Shown here piece after piece: positions 1 to 7,819 of a stretch of DNA of 64,000 bases. The stretch's first letter is position 1. Each line of letters starts with the position of its first letter. Source of the stretch: Methylobacter sp. S3L5C (GTDB lineage Bacteria > Pseudomonadota > Gammaproteobacteria > Methylococcales > Methylomonadaceae); contig NZ_CP076024.1 of NCBI RefSeq assembly GCF_022788635.1, forward strand, positions 1,054,001 to 1,118,000, given 5' to 3'. The position numbers were made by a program, and so were the translations under genes. The notes below the pieces were generated by a model. The model searched no databases. It worked only from the letters and a program-made list of their open reading frames with translations, and was not told the origin of the DNA.

Positions 1-562
1 CCCCAATCACCGAAGAAATAACCTTGGAAACATCTAATCCAAGGCCTACACCGACGGCTTTTACAAAGCTTTCCTTCCTTGTCCAGAGTCGATAGAAAAA
101 CTCGTCTTTACCGCTTTTTGGCACCCCCCAAAAAAAATGGCGTTCAGCTTCGGCAAAACAGAGATTAGTAACCGAAATCGTATCAACCCTATCGTTCCAG
201 ACTTCAATATCGACACCTATGTTGGTATCCAAGCCCACTGCCACCAGCATATTATCTCCGGAATGCGAAAAATTGAATTCAATGCCCTGCTCCAGGCCAT
301 TAACAATGATAACCGGCTTGCCAAAGGCCTGCTCCGCATAACCGATCTTTTCAGGAGGCATATCCAGATATTCTGCCAAGATCAGTCTGAGCTTACCATG
401 ACTGGCAACATAACGCCTGCCATGCATTGTCTGTACAAAACGCACGGATTTATCTTGTTCAACCTTGTCCAACAACGACCAATAATATCTATACTCTTCA
501 TCGGTAACTGTTAATTGTTCAAACCATACATCGATAGCCATGCACTCATCATTAATACTCAT
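1..562 (-). CDS. Sfp-type 4'-phosphopantetheinyl transferase (C-terminus cut by window edge)
   Basis: This enzyme transfers phosphopantetheine from CoA to the conserved serine of carrier domains, making NRPS and FAAL-linked ACP domains active. I translated the minus strand by hand from an ATG at 562; 187 residues are present and no stop is reached before the edge. Family motifs appear in order: RRYVASHGKLRLILA, an FNFSHSG block, GVDIE (Mg-binding Asp and Glu), and late in the visible part WTRKESFVKAVGVGLGL, the diagnostic KEA/KES-type motif. The Sfp family is usually 220-250 residues, so about 40-60 are missing. It lies 105 bp downstream of a sulfotransferase on the same strand, at the end of the NRPS gene set, which suggests it activates the carrier domains of these NRPSs. 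Function by family is firm; the specific partner is inference. Confidence 0.93.
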   Translation of the reverse strand, partial: MSINDECMAIDVWFEQLTVTDEEYRYYWSLLDKVEQDKSVRFVQTMHGRRYVASHGKLRLILAEYLDMPPEKIGYAEQAFGKPVIIVNGLEQGIEFNFSHSGDNMLVAVGLDTNIGVDIEVWNDRVDTISVTNLCFAEAERHFFWGVPKSGKDEFFYRLWTRKESFVKAVGVGLGLDVSKVISSVIG

Positions 563-667
563 ATGATGGAATTTCACTTAATTTACAAAAATAGTGCTCG
601 AAATAAATATTAATCCAACTTGATTCTTTTCGAAGCCTTTTTAAATAATGTTTCGCTACATTCAATT

Positions 668-1885
668 TCAAGAAAAAAGCAAACGGCCTAAATTGGTTAA
701 CGCCCCGTTATCGTTAACACCTGTTATTTCGATCACACCTTGATTAATCGCTTCGACCGAACTTCTTTTGCCATTCATAATATCGATTAACAACGCAGCA
801 GAAAGGGACAATGAAAAGTCCGCCTTGGAATCACCCGATTTAATCACGCCTTCTTGACCTGATAAATCAATGGTCCAAACTCCATTTGGCACACCAGTGA
901 CAATTACCTTCCATATGCCTTGAAGTGTAGGGTAGAGATGCCGGTTTCTTTTAACTGCATTCATAAAACGGACATCAAATATTTCCGATATTTCAGAAAA
1001 CTTAGAGGTTTCGCACTTTTTCTTGGAGCTAGCGACAGGCAGATTATTCTGGGAGTAATAAGCGTCTATTGTCAGGTAACCCAGCTTACTGAGCAAATCG
1101 TCAAGCGCCGGTAGAAATTTGTTTGGGATGCCCGATCGCGGCACTTCCTTGCCTCTCCCTACAGAATCCTGTCGGATTTTGCTGGATAATGTAGCTTTAC
1201 CGTCACCCTCCCCCGCATCATGCGCCACAGAAAAGACACGCTCCGACAGCCCAGCTTCCCAGCCAACACCTAAGAACTCAAATAAAGGTTCCAGTGTTTC
1301 TTCAAACTGCGTAACTACAGACTCATACTTTACCCGATAGCAACGTTCTGGATGCGCAGCTTCGAACTCCAACAACCTACCGGTTTTTTCCAGCCAATTT
1401 TCCGTCATTGCCGCAATAATATTTTCCGGGTTTCTATGCACATACGGCATATGTTCAGGAAGAAAACGGAATTTACTCATATTAAGACTGGAATTAACCA
1501 CATCCATACAATTACGGTACAGACATATATATTTTGCATCAGGGAAATGCGCTTCTAATACAGACAGATATTCCAAATTCATCGGCGTCTTCTCGCACCA
1601 AATTTGCTTGCCTTTGGCTGTGGTATAACGCTGCATGATATTAACAACCATGCTGCGAGTTTCGCTTAGCGCGTACTGTCTTTTAGATTCTTCGTCTCGC
1701 TCCCCATGAGTCTGTGCAAGTGTGCCGAACAAGGTACGATTTAGACCTTCACACAAGCTGCCAAGATACAAATGACCGGGACAGGCTATTTTTGAATGCG
1801 TATCCATGATGTACCTGAGCATGGTGGAACCGGAGCGCTCGCAAGAGAGAATAAAAATGGGTAGGGCAAAGGTTTCTTTCATCAT
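668..1885 (-). CDS. PAPS-dependent sulfotransferase with C-terminal SCP2-like domain (copy 1)
   Basis: Predicted cytoplasmic sulfotransferase moving a sulfuryl group from PAPS to a hydroxyl or amine. The 5'-phosphosulfate loop SCERSGSTML is at residues 14-23, and the 3'-phosphate motif LYRNCMDVV (Arg and a following Ser) is at about 122-130. Residues about 330-405 look like an SCP2 (sterol-carrier/lipid-binding) fold: a GVWTIDLSG strand, then a NGKRSSVEAINQGVIEITG segment and LGRLLF. I chose the ATG at 1885 (MMKETF) over an upstream one at 1924 because GGAGAAAA directly precedes it, and the resulting 405 residues match the two paralogues (405 and 403). It is closest to copy 3. The neighbouring PPTase, NRPSs and an APS kinase in the same set suggest the substrate is the NRPS product. 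The substrate itself is unknown. Confidence 0.9.
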   Translation of the reverse strand: MMKETFALPIFILSCERSGSTMLRYIMDTHSKIACPGHLYLGSLCEGLNRTLFGTLAQTHGERDEESKRQYALSETRSMVVNIMQRYTTAKGKQIWCEKTPMNLEYLSVLEAHFPDAKYICLYRNCMDVVNSSLNMSKFRFLPEHMPYVHRNPENIIAAMTENWLEKTGRLLEFEAAHPERCYRVKYESVVTQFEETLEPLFEFLGVGWEAGLSERVFSVAHDAGEGDGKATLSSKIRQDSVGRGKEVPRSGIPNKFLPALDDLLSKLGYLTIDAYYSQNNLPVASSKKKCETSKFSEISEIFDVRFMNAVKRNRHLYPTLQGIWKVIVTGVPNGVWTIDLSGQEGVIKSGDSKADFSLSLSAALLIDIMNGKRSSVEAINQGVIEITGVNDNGALTNLGRLLFS

Positions 1886-2102
1886 TTTTCTCCATAAAAT
1901 AAAATTCATATTGTTTTGATCCATGTTTTAATACTCCCCATAAACCAAAAAAATCAGTTGGAGCGTGTAAAACCGTACCTGCTGAACTTATCGAAATAAG
2001 AGCAGTTTTTTTCACACTCTAGTACTCAGTCAGTATTGATATATCAGGGAAAATTAGCGTTACAAAGCAGTAATTTTTCATACCCCACCCATCAAAACAA
2101 AA

Positions 2103-2331
2103 TTGACTAAGTTCTTTATATCAACGGAGAAGACACCACTCCTTATCGAGTTGTGGTTAATCACGAAGAGCAATATTTAATTTGGCCTGAATATAGGAAA
2201 TACCGGGCGGTTGGCGAACGCTCGATAAAATCGGCAACAAGCAGGAATACCTGGATTACATCAAAGAAGTTTGGACAGATATGCGCTCGTTAAGCTTGCA
2301 AATACACATGCAACAGACGGCACAGCAATAG
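2103..2331 (+). pseudogene. MbtH-like NRPS accessory protein, broken by two frameshifts
   Basis: Read in three successive frames, this stretch spells an MbtH-family protein of about 76 residues. Frame one gives MTKFF from a TTG at 2103. Frame two, from about 2120, gives INGEDTTPYRVVVNHEEQYL then IWPEYR. Frame three, from 2200, gives IPGGWRTLDKIGNKQEYL then DYIKEVWTDMRSLSL and ends at TAG 2329-2331. The family signatures (NxEDxxxYxVVxN, IWP, GW, and the WTDMR end) are all present. Each break is explained by one lost base, near 2118 (TTT-AT where TTTGAT is expected) and near 2198 (AGGAAATA where AGGGAAATA is expected). MbtH proteins bind and activate adenylation domains. It lies on the strand opposite the NRPS genes. 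It is either a real pseudogene or two sequencing errors; the protein identity is secure. Confidence 0.82.
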
Positions 2332-2370
2332 CCCATGAATGGAGAGACGCAGAAAACATGCCAATATGCG

Positions 2371-2403
2371 AGACCTTCCAGGTTTTCTAAACTTGAAAGG
2401 TCT
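2371..2403. repeat. Palindromic hairpin between convergent mbtH relic and PepSY gene
   Basis: The arms AGACCTTCCAGGTTT and AAACTTGAAAGGTCT pair over 15 positions with one mismatch and one wobble around a TCT loop. No strong T-run follows. It looks like a REP-type dispersed hairpin and could end transcription from either side. Confidence 0.5.
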
Positions 2404-2414
2404 GCTCGGTTATT

Positions 2415-3683
2415 TCAGAGCACGCGGCGGCTCGTGACCACCGGCTGTTTTGCTCTGATCTCTTTTAATTGCTTTACCTTGCGTTTCTGCTGCCAACGAA
2501 TCAGGCCGGTGATGTACAAAACGAGTGGCGTCAGGCCTGTGACACACCACAAAACACGGCCAAAAACCCCGAATGCTTCGCCACTGTGCAGGGGCCACAG
2601 CACATTTAAAAACGTTTCGCCGGCAGTGAACTGATTAGGATCCTCGACGGCCAGCACTTTACCGCTGTACTGATCTATCCAGACCTTGCTGCGTGGCCGG
2701 GTATGGCTGGCTTCGCCATCCTGTCGTTTCTCGATGACGTAAACACCATCCTTACTGCCCGGAGTTTCTAGCCAGCGTAATACTGCGCCCGGAAAAATCT
2801 GGTCAGCTATCGCAACAGCGTTATCGATGGAAATTGCTTTGGCTTGATTCAGATAATCGGATTTAACCGTTGTAGGCACTTTGAAGCGTTCGGCCTTAAC
2901 CTCTGAAAAACAACTGACCAGCGATTTGACTTGATCATGGTAACCGAACGCAAAACCGCTGAATGCCAGAATGAGCAATATGATAGAACTGTAAAAACCA
3001 ACCGTTTTGTGCAAATCAAAGAAAAACCGCTCAGGACTCGCTCCACTTTTAATAGTGACTGCCTGCCTGTATTTGCCAGAGCGAGGCCACCACAGGTAAA
3101 GCCCGGACAGGGCCGAAACAAACAAAAACACACCGAGAAAACAGATAACCTTGAAGACCACCTTCGCAATTCGGGCATCCACTTTACCCATCGCCAAAGT
3201 GGCATGTACTTCGTAAACCAGGCTCCATATAGTGCGCCCCCAAAAGTTTTCATGAACTATCTTTCCCGTATACGGATCAATTAATACTTGCAGCGGCGCA
3301 AATAGCTCACTAGCAGTTTCTTCGGGTTTTGCATACGATGCCCATAAATACTCATGATTATCGCCTGGCAGGTACAGATTCCATGCCCCCTGCCTTTGCG
3401 GATGAGTAGCCCTGACGATCTGCATAATGTCATCGAACGAGAGCGGCTGAGCGTTCACTTCTTTATGCACGCCCGGTAATCCCAGCTCTTCCAGTTCATA
3501 ATAAAACACATTTAAAGCGCCGGTCAGGCCGAGAATAACAAACATAAATCCCAGCGACAGAGCGATATAAATATGTACACCCAACCAGAATTTGCGTACA
3601 GTTTTAAGCCATGACCGCCGGTATATCGGTTTTCTGTCATCAGGAGCGGATTGAGTGTTTTCAAAAATAATCTTCTCTTTCAT
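2415..3683 (-). CDS. PepSY-associated TM protein, FoxB/PiuB-like (copy 1)
   Basis: Inner-membrane protein of 422 residues with the PepSY_TM layout: a first membrane helix after a WLGVHIYIALSLG segment, a periplasmic PepSY-like part, a second helix near YEVHATLAMG, a third after FFDLHKTVGFYS, and a last helix following a WPLHSGEAFG motif. The four recurring histidines (VHIY, VHAT, LHKT, LHSG) are typical of this family, some members of which (FoxB-type) bind haem and are implicated in ferric-siderophore reduction. The open frame runs upstream to 4043, but that part overlaps sulfotransferase copy 2 and lacks family similarity, so I start at MKEKII (ATG 3681-3683). No strong ribosome site is visible. 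Linked TonB receptor and NRPS genes favour an iron-uptake role, which is inference. Confidence 0.84.
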   Translation of the reverse strand: MKEKIIFENTQSAPDDRKPIYRRSWLKTVRKFWLGVHIYIALSLGFMFVILGLTGALNVFYYELEELGLPGVHKEVNAQPLSFDDIMQIVRATHPQRQGAWNLYLPGDNHEYLWASYAKPEETASELFAPLQVLIDPYTGKIVHENFWGRTIWSLVYEVHATLAMGKVDARIAKVVFKVICFLGVFLFVSALSGLYLWWPRSGKYRQAVTIKSGASPERFFFDLHKTVGFYSSIILLILAFSGFAFGYHDQVKSLVSCFSEVKAERFKVPTTVKSDYLNQAKAISIDNAVAIADQIFPGAVLRWLETPGSKDGVYVIEKRQDGEASHTRPRSKVWIDQYSGKVLAVEDPNQFTAGETFLNVLWPLHSGEAFGVFGRVLWCVTGLTPLVLYITGLIRWQQKRKVKQLKEIRAKQPVVTSRRVL

Positions 3684-3876
3684 CGATTCATCTATTAGCC
3701 AATAATTAACCTCATCCAGCGATAAGCAACCCGCCCGTAGCCTATGAGTATTAATGCGCTTATCCGGCACCACTTGGAAATAGATGCGCGAACGAGGCAA
3801 TATCCTCACCTCGAAAAAAATATCAGGCTGGCAGGAAAGAAAGATAGCACCTTCGCAGCATAAACCTGTCGAACCG

Positions 3877-5094
3877 TTAAAGCGGTTCTCCAAATAGCAG
3901 CCTGCCAAACTCCAGTGCCAACTGCGTATTGCCATCACCCCATATCTCTCCATTTTCATAGGCATTGACCACCGTCCTTTTGCCTTCAATAAGCTCGCAA
4001 AAAACACTGTATGTTGTGGAAATTGTGCAATCGCTGAGTTCATTATCTTCTTTTATCGACAACCCGGAAGTGTCGCTCCCGATAATCCATACCCCTCCTT
4101 TTAATCCGGTTACGACTAATTTACAAACACCACGCAGCCGAGTGAACTTATCAACTTTTGCCAAGGCTTGCTGCATAAGCCAATTCCGAAAAAAATCATC
4201 AAAGTCCAACAATTGATCCGTACTTTCTTTTTTTCCGGGCCGTTCAGCATATAAAGAATTCAGCGTTAGATACCCTAACTTTTGATGCAAAGTATCAATA
4301 TCCGGGATCAGTTCCTCAGGAATGGCCGCCAATGGAATGGTTGTCCCGTTGCCGACAGAATCTTTATTAATTCTGCCGGAAAACCAAACTTTTGGATCAC
4401 CATCACCCAAGTCATGAGGAACTTGAAAAACCGAATCAATCAACTTTTCATCCCAAGATTCCCCCAAAAAATCAAACAGTTTCGACAGGACATGTTTAGG
4501 TTGCTGAACCAAGGACTCATAGTTAACCCTGATGCACTGACCGGCATGAGCCAGTTCGAATGCTATCAGCAAATTGCTCCGCTCCAACCAGTTATCAATC
4601 ATCGCCGCAACAAAATTACCCGGCCGTTTACGTATATAAGGAGCTAATTCGGGCATATAACCAAAGGGGCTAATTTTAATACAGGAATGTACAACATCCA
4701 GGCAATTTCGAAATAAACAGATATAGTTGGCATCTGGAAAAACTTTTACCAATATATCCAAATACTCAATATTAATAGTCGATTTTTCGCACCAGTTTTT
4801 TTTGCCTTTCCCTAGTGCGTAACGATCTAATAAATCCTTGACCACGCGCCGGGTTTCTTTAATCGCTAATTGCTCCCTCTGCTCTTCAGTCGTTATATCC
4901 GGCAATTGCCCCAAGGAAAAATACGCCGTTTTGTATAAATCGGTGCATAGAGGACCCAAGTGTAAATGGCTGGGACTGCACAAATTAGGATGTGTATCGA
5001 TAATGCAACGCAGCATAGTTGACCCGGAACGAGCACAAGACAGAATAAAAATCGGTTGCTTACCCGATACCAGATGATCATTTATGTTTGCCAT
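3877..5094 (-). CDS. PAPS-dependent sulfotransferase with C-terminal SCP2-like domain (copy 2)
   Basis: Second sulfotransferase of the set, 405 residues. The 5'-PSB loop reads SCARSGSTMLR near residues 19-29, and the 3'-PB motif reads ICLFRNCLDVVHS. It is the most diverged of the three: an Ala replaces Glu in the P-loop neighbourhood, and the middle region differs (DPKVWFSGRINKDSVGNG). The C-terminal about 80 residues (from LRGVCKLVVTGLKGGVW to LEFGRLLFGEPL) keep the SCP2-like pattern. Divergence suggests a different acceptor position or a different partner from copies 1 and 3. It lies 110 bp downstream of copy 3 and 193 bp upstream of the PepSY gene on the same strand, so co-transcription is plausible. 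The substrate is unknown. Confidence 0.9.
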   Translation of the reverse strand: MANINDHLVSGKQPIFILSCARSGSTMLRCIIDTHPNLCSPSHLHLGPLCTDLYKTAYFSLGQLPDITTEEQREQLAIKETRRVVKDLLDRYALGKGKKNWCEKSTINIEYLDILVKVFPDANYICLFRNCLDVVHSCIKISPFGYMPELAPYIRKRPGNFVAAMIDNWLERSNLLIAFELAHAGQCIRVNYESLVQQPKHVLSKLFDFLGESWDEKLIDSVFQVPHDLGDGDPKVWFSGRINKDSVGNGTTIPLAAIPEELIPDIDTLHQKLGYLTLNSLYAERPGKKESTDQLLDFDDFFRNWLMQQALAKVDKFTRLRGVCKLVVTGLKGGVWIIGSDTSGLSIKEDNELSDCTISTTYSVFCELIEGKRTVVNAYENGEIWGDGNTQLALEFGRLLFGEPL

Positions 5095-5204
5095 TATTCA
5101 TGTTCTCTTATTCAAGTTTCCAGCCAGAGCAAAAATCATTTCCTCAAAGCCGAATATTTTCGTTGTTTTGGAAAATTCCCAATATCAGGCACCCCATCTA
5201 AAAC

Positions 5205-6416
5205 TCAGGAAAAAAGTAAGCGCCCAAAACTAATTAGCTGTGTTTCATCGTTAATTCCATCTGTTTGAATTTCACCCCTTATAAAAGCCTCTATCGCGTC
5301 TCTACGGCCATTGACCATGTCCATCAGCAAAGCTCCTGAAAGGGAAAGCTTAAAATCCGCTAATAAATCATCCCGCTTAATCACTCCTTTTTGATTCGAA
5401 AAATCTATACACCATGTCTTGTCCGTCCGCCCATCAATCATTATTTTCCACATACCATCAAGCATCGGATATAGCGCTCTGTTCATATCGATTACATTCT
5501 GAAAACGGTTTTCAAATAGATCGGTGATAGCATCGACATCAGTTCTATCAGCTTCAAATTTATGTGGCACAATTTGGGTACTATTTGAATAATAAGCATC
5601 CAACGAGTCATAGCCCAATTCATTAAGCAAATTGTCGATTTCTTTTAAAAATTGATTTGGAATTCCCGAACGCGGCACTTCCAAACCTTTACCTACCGCG
5701 TTTTGCCGAATAGTGCTTGATAAAGCCGCTTTACCGTCGCCCTCACCTACATCATGCTTGGATTGAAAAACTCTCTCCACCAATCCGTCTTCCCAATCAA
5801 CCTCTAAAAATTCGAACAAAGGCCTTAGCGTTTCTTCGGACTGCATGACAATGGACTCATAGGTGACGCGGAAGCAACACTTCGAATGTGCCGCTTCGAA
5901 CGCCAAAAGCCTTGCGGTTTTCTCCAACCAATTCTCGGTCATGGCAGCAATAATATTCCCAGGATTTTTATGCACGAAAGGCACATGCTCGGGAAGGAAG
6001 CGATACTTGCTCAAATTAATACTGGAATGGACCACATCCATGCAATGCCGATAAAGACAGATATATTTAGCGTCTGGAAAATGGCTGTCCAATATGGATA
6101 AATAATCCAAATTCATCGGCGTTTTCTCGCACCAGAATTGCTTACCTTTAGCCTCTGTATAGCGGGACATTATATTGTCAACCATGTTCCGCGTTTCAGT
6201 TACTGCAAACTGTTTTTGTGCTTCTTCGTCCAAGCCAAAATGTATCTGAGCAATAGTTCCGAATACCATACGGTTTAGATTTTCCAGCAAACTTCCTAGG
6301 TATAAGTGACTGGGACTGGCAATCTTTGAATGGGTATCAACAATATAACGAAGCATTGTTGACCCTGATCTTTCACATGAAAGAATAAATATTGGGGAAG
6401 GATTTTTATCCATCAT
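5205..6416 (-). CDS. PAPS-dependent sulfotransferase with C-terminal SCP2-like domain (copy 3)
   Basis: Third sulfotransferase, 403 residues, starting MMDKNPSPIFILSC so that the P-loop SCERSGSTMLR begins near residue 13. The 3'-PB motif is ICLYRHCMDVVHSSI. The KGKQFWCEKTPMNL segment and the acidic KHDVGEGDGKAALSS loop are shared almost word for word with copy 1, so copies 1 and 3 are recent paralogues. The C-terminal SCP2-like part runs from about residue 325 (MWKIMIDG) to the end (SFGRLLFS). It sits 47 bp downstream of the PepSY copy 2 gene on the same strand. As with the others, acceptor identity cannot be read from sequence. The lipid-binding tail suggests a lipidated acceptor such as the FAAL-initiated peptide (inference). 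Confidence 0.9.
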   Translation of the reverse strand: MMDKNPSPIFILSCERSGSTMLRYIVDTHSKIASPSHLYLGSLLENLNRMVFGTIAQIHFGLDEEAQKQFAVTETRNMVDNIMSRYTEAKGKQFWCEKTPMNLDYLSILDSHFPDAKYICLYRHCMDVVHSSINLSKYRFLPEHVPFVHKNPGNIIAAMTENWLEKTARLLAFEAAHSKCCFRVTYESIVMQSEETLRPLFEFLEVDWEDGLVERVFQSKHDVGEGDGKAALSSTIRQNAVGKGLEVPRSGIPNQFLKEIDNLLNELGYDSLDAYYSNSTQIVPHKFEADRTDVDAITDLFENRFQNVIDMNRALYPMLDGMWKIMIDGRTDKTWCIDFSNQKGVIKRDDLLADFKLSLSGALLMDMVNGRRDAIEAFIRGEIQTDGINDETQLISFGRLLFS

Positions 6417-6463
6417 TTCACCGTATTGTTGTTAACCTTTTTATGCAATGCAGCATAGTTGTC

Positions 6464-7699
6464 TCAATCACCAGCCATAACCGCCATTTTTTTCCGGGCT
6501 TTTCGCTTTTGCAGCCAACGTATCACTCCGGTCACATACAAAACCGGACAAGCCAGTCCGGCAATCAACACCAGAATTCGTCCCGCCCAACCAAAAGCAT
6601 GACCGCTGTGCAACGGCCATTGCCAGTCCAGGAAAGCATCACCGACACTGCCGGTTCCCCTATCGTAGACCTTGAGTATCTCGCCGCTGTATTGGTCGAT
6701 AGCAAAATCACGGTAACCAGTAAACCGACTTACCTCGGTTACCTCGTTTTTCATGATCTTATAGGCATCCGTACTATTGTTCGGGGCAATAAGCATCCAT
6801 AACTTACCAGCAGGAGAGCGTTTCTGCACAATGGCTTCCGCTTCCGAAGCGCTAATTGCCTGTCGACCCGCTTGCGGATCGCTACGAATCTCTAACGGGA
6901 TAGAGCTAAAGGCATTAGGGCGTTTGATCGGCGAGAACAACTTAATCAGCACATTGACCTGATCCGGCAAATTAAAGTAAATCCCGGAAAAAAATACCGA
7001 CAACAATACGACGGCCGAATAAAAACCGATAGTTTTATGCAGATCGAAGTTAAATCGCACTGCGCTAGCATTGCGCTTGAAGGCTAAAGCCTGCTTGAAT
7101 TTTCTGGTCAACGGCCACCAGACGATCAGACCTGTCAACAAAGAAAAGATCGATAACACCGCCAAAATGCCGTTGATAATGCCGCCGCTTTTGCCTAGCA
7201 ATAAGCACCAGTGCAGTTGCATTATAAAACTGACGAAAGGCCGGCCCCAGTATTTGTCGTGGGGATGCCAGAGTTGTACTCCCTGAACCTGAGCGGCGTA
7301 AGGATCGACAAAGATGTAATAGCCGTCGCCGTTGTTCACCTGGTTTGCGTCCCTGACAAAATACAGCAGCTTATAGGCGATATCGGACTGACGGGGATAA
7401 TACAACTTAAAAAAACGACTACCTTGCGGTTTGGCTTTTTCTGCCGCAGCTACGATGTCATCCAAACTCTGTAATTTTGTCCGGTTTTTCGGTAGAGTCG
7501 AAACCATAGCCAGCTCAGGATTTATAGCTTCCTGCATTTCCTGGTAAAATACCAGCATACCGCCAGTCAAGCCGACCACGGCCAAAATCGCACCGGCAAT
7601 TAAGCCGAGATACAAATGTACAGACAACCACAATTTACGCCGCGCTTTGAGTTTGGCCAGATGGGCATCGATTTTCGGTATCGTCATCGCGCTAAGCAT
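6464..7699 (-). CDS. PepSY-associated TM protein, FoxB/PiuB-like (copy 2)
   Basis: Inner-membrane PepSY_TM protein of 411 residues, paralogous to the gene at 2415-3683. Membrane helices are at about residues 25-50 (after LSVHLYLGLIAG), 165-197, 215-240 (DLHKTIGFYS) and 375-400. The family histidines are kept in VHLY, QLHW, LHKT and LHSG. A GAGGA ribosome site lies 6 bases before ATG 7699, which fixes the start. The C-terminus is basic (RWLQKRKARKK), as expected for a cytoplasmic end. It follows the TonB receptor gene by 120 bp on the same strand. Families like this commonly accompany siderophore receptors, and some reduce ferric complexes at the inner membrane, so ferric-chelate reduction or handling is the likely role. 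The redox cofactor is not proven by sequence. Confidence 0.86.
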   Translation of the reverse strand: MLSAMTIPKIDAHLAKLKARRKLWLSVHLYLGLIAGAILAVVGLTGGMLVFYQEMQEAINPELAMVSTLPKNRTKLQSLDDIVAAAEKAKPQGSRFFKLYYPRQSDIAYKLLYFVRDANQVNNGDGYYIFVDPYAAQVQGVQLWHPHDKYWGRPFVSFIMQLHWCLLLGKSGGIINGILAVLSIFSLLTGLIVWWPLTRKFKQALAFKRNASAVRFNFDLHKTIGFYSAVVLLSVFFSGIYFNLPDQVNVLIKLFSPIKRPNAFSSIPLEIRSDPQAGRQAISASEAEAIVQKRSPAGKLWMLIAPNNSTDAYKIMKNEVTEVSRFTGYRDFAIDQYSGEILKVYDRGTGSVGDAFLDWQWPLHSGHAFGWAGRILVLIAGLACPVLYVTGVIRWLQKRKARKKMAVMAGD

Positions 7700-7740
7700 A
7701 GAAAATCCTCAAGAGCTTGTTACATGATTTTTTAAGGTAA

Positions 7741-7796
7741 CTACTGACACAGTAGATATGCTCAGTAATGCCGAGAAATAAACTTCTCGACATTAC
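7741..7796. other. Two hairpins in the TonB receptor-PepSY gap
   Basis: CTACTG-ACA-CAGTAG (7741-7755) and GTAATGCCGAGAA...TTCTCGACATTAC (7765-7796, 13 pairs with one mismatch) fill this intergenic gap. Neither is followed by a clear T-run on the minus strand, so attenuation or mRNA stability is as likely as termination. Confidence 0.45.
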
Positions 7797-7819
7797 CTAA
7801 AACATACCAGCTATACCGG

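Noticed and set aside
137-514. Plus-strand open frame of 125 residues
   Set aside because: It is the antisense shadow of the phosphopantetheinyl transferase, which has clear motifs on the minus strand.
1749-2015. Minus-strand 88-residue frame before sulfotransferase copy 1
   Set aside because: Overlaps the sulfotransferase in another frame with no recognisable motif.
3684-4043. Upstream extension of the PepSY copy 1 reading frame (start at 4043)
   Set aside because: It overlaps sulfotransferase copy 2 in another frame and has no family similarity; the PepSY protein begins at 3683.
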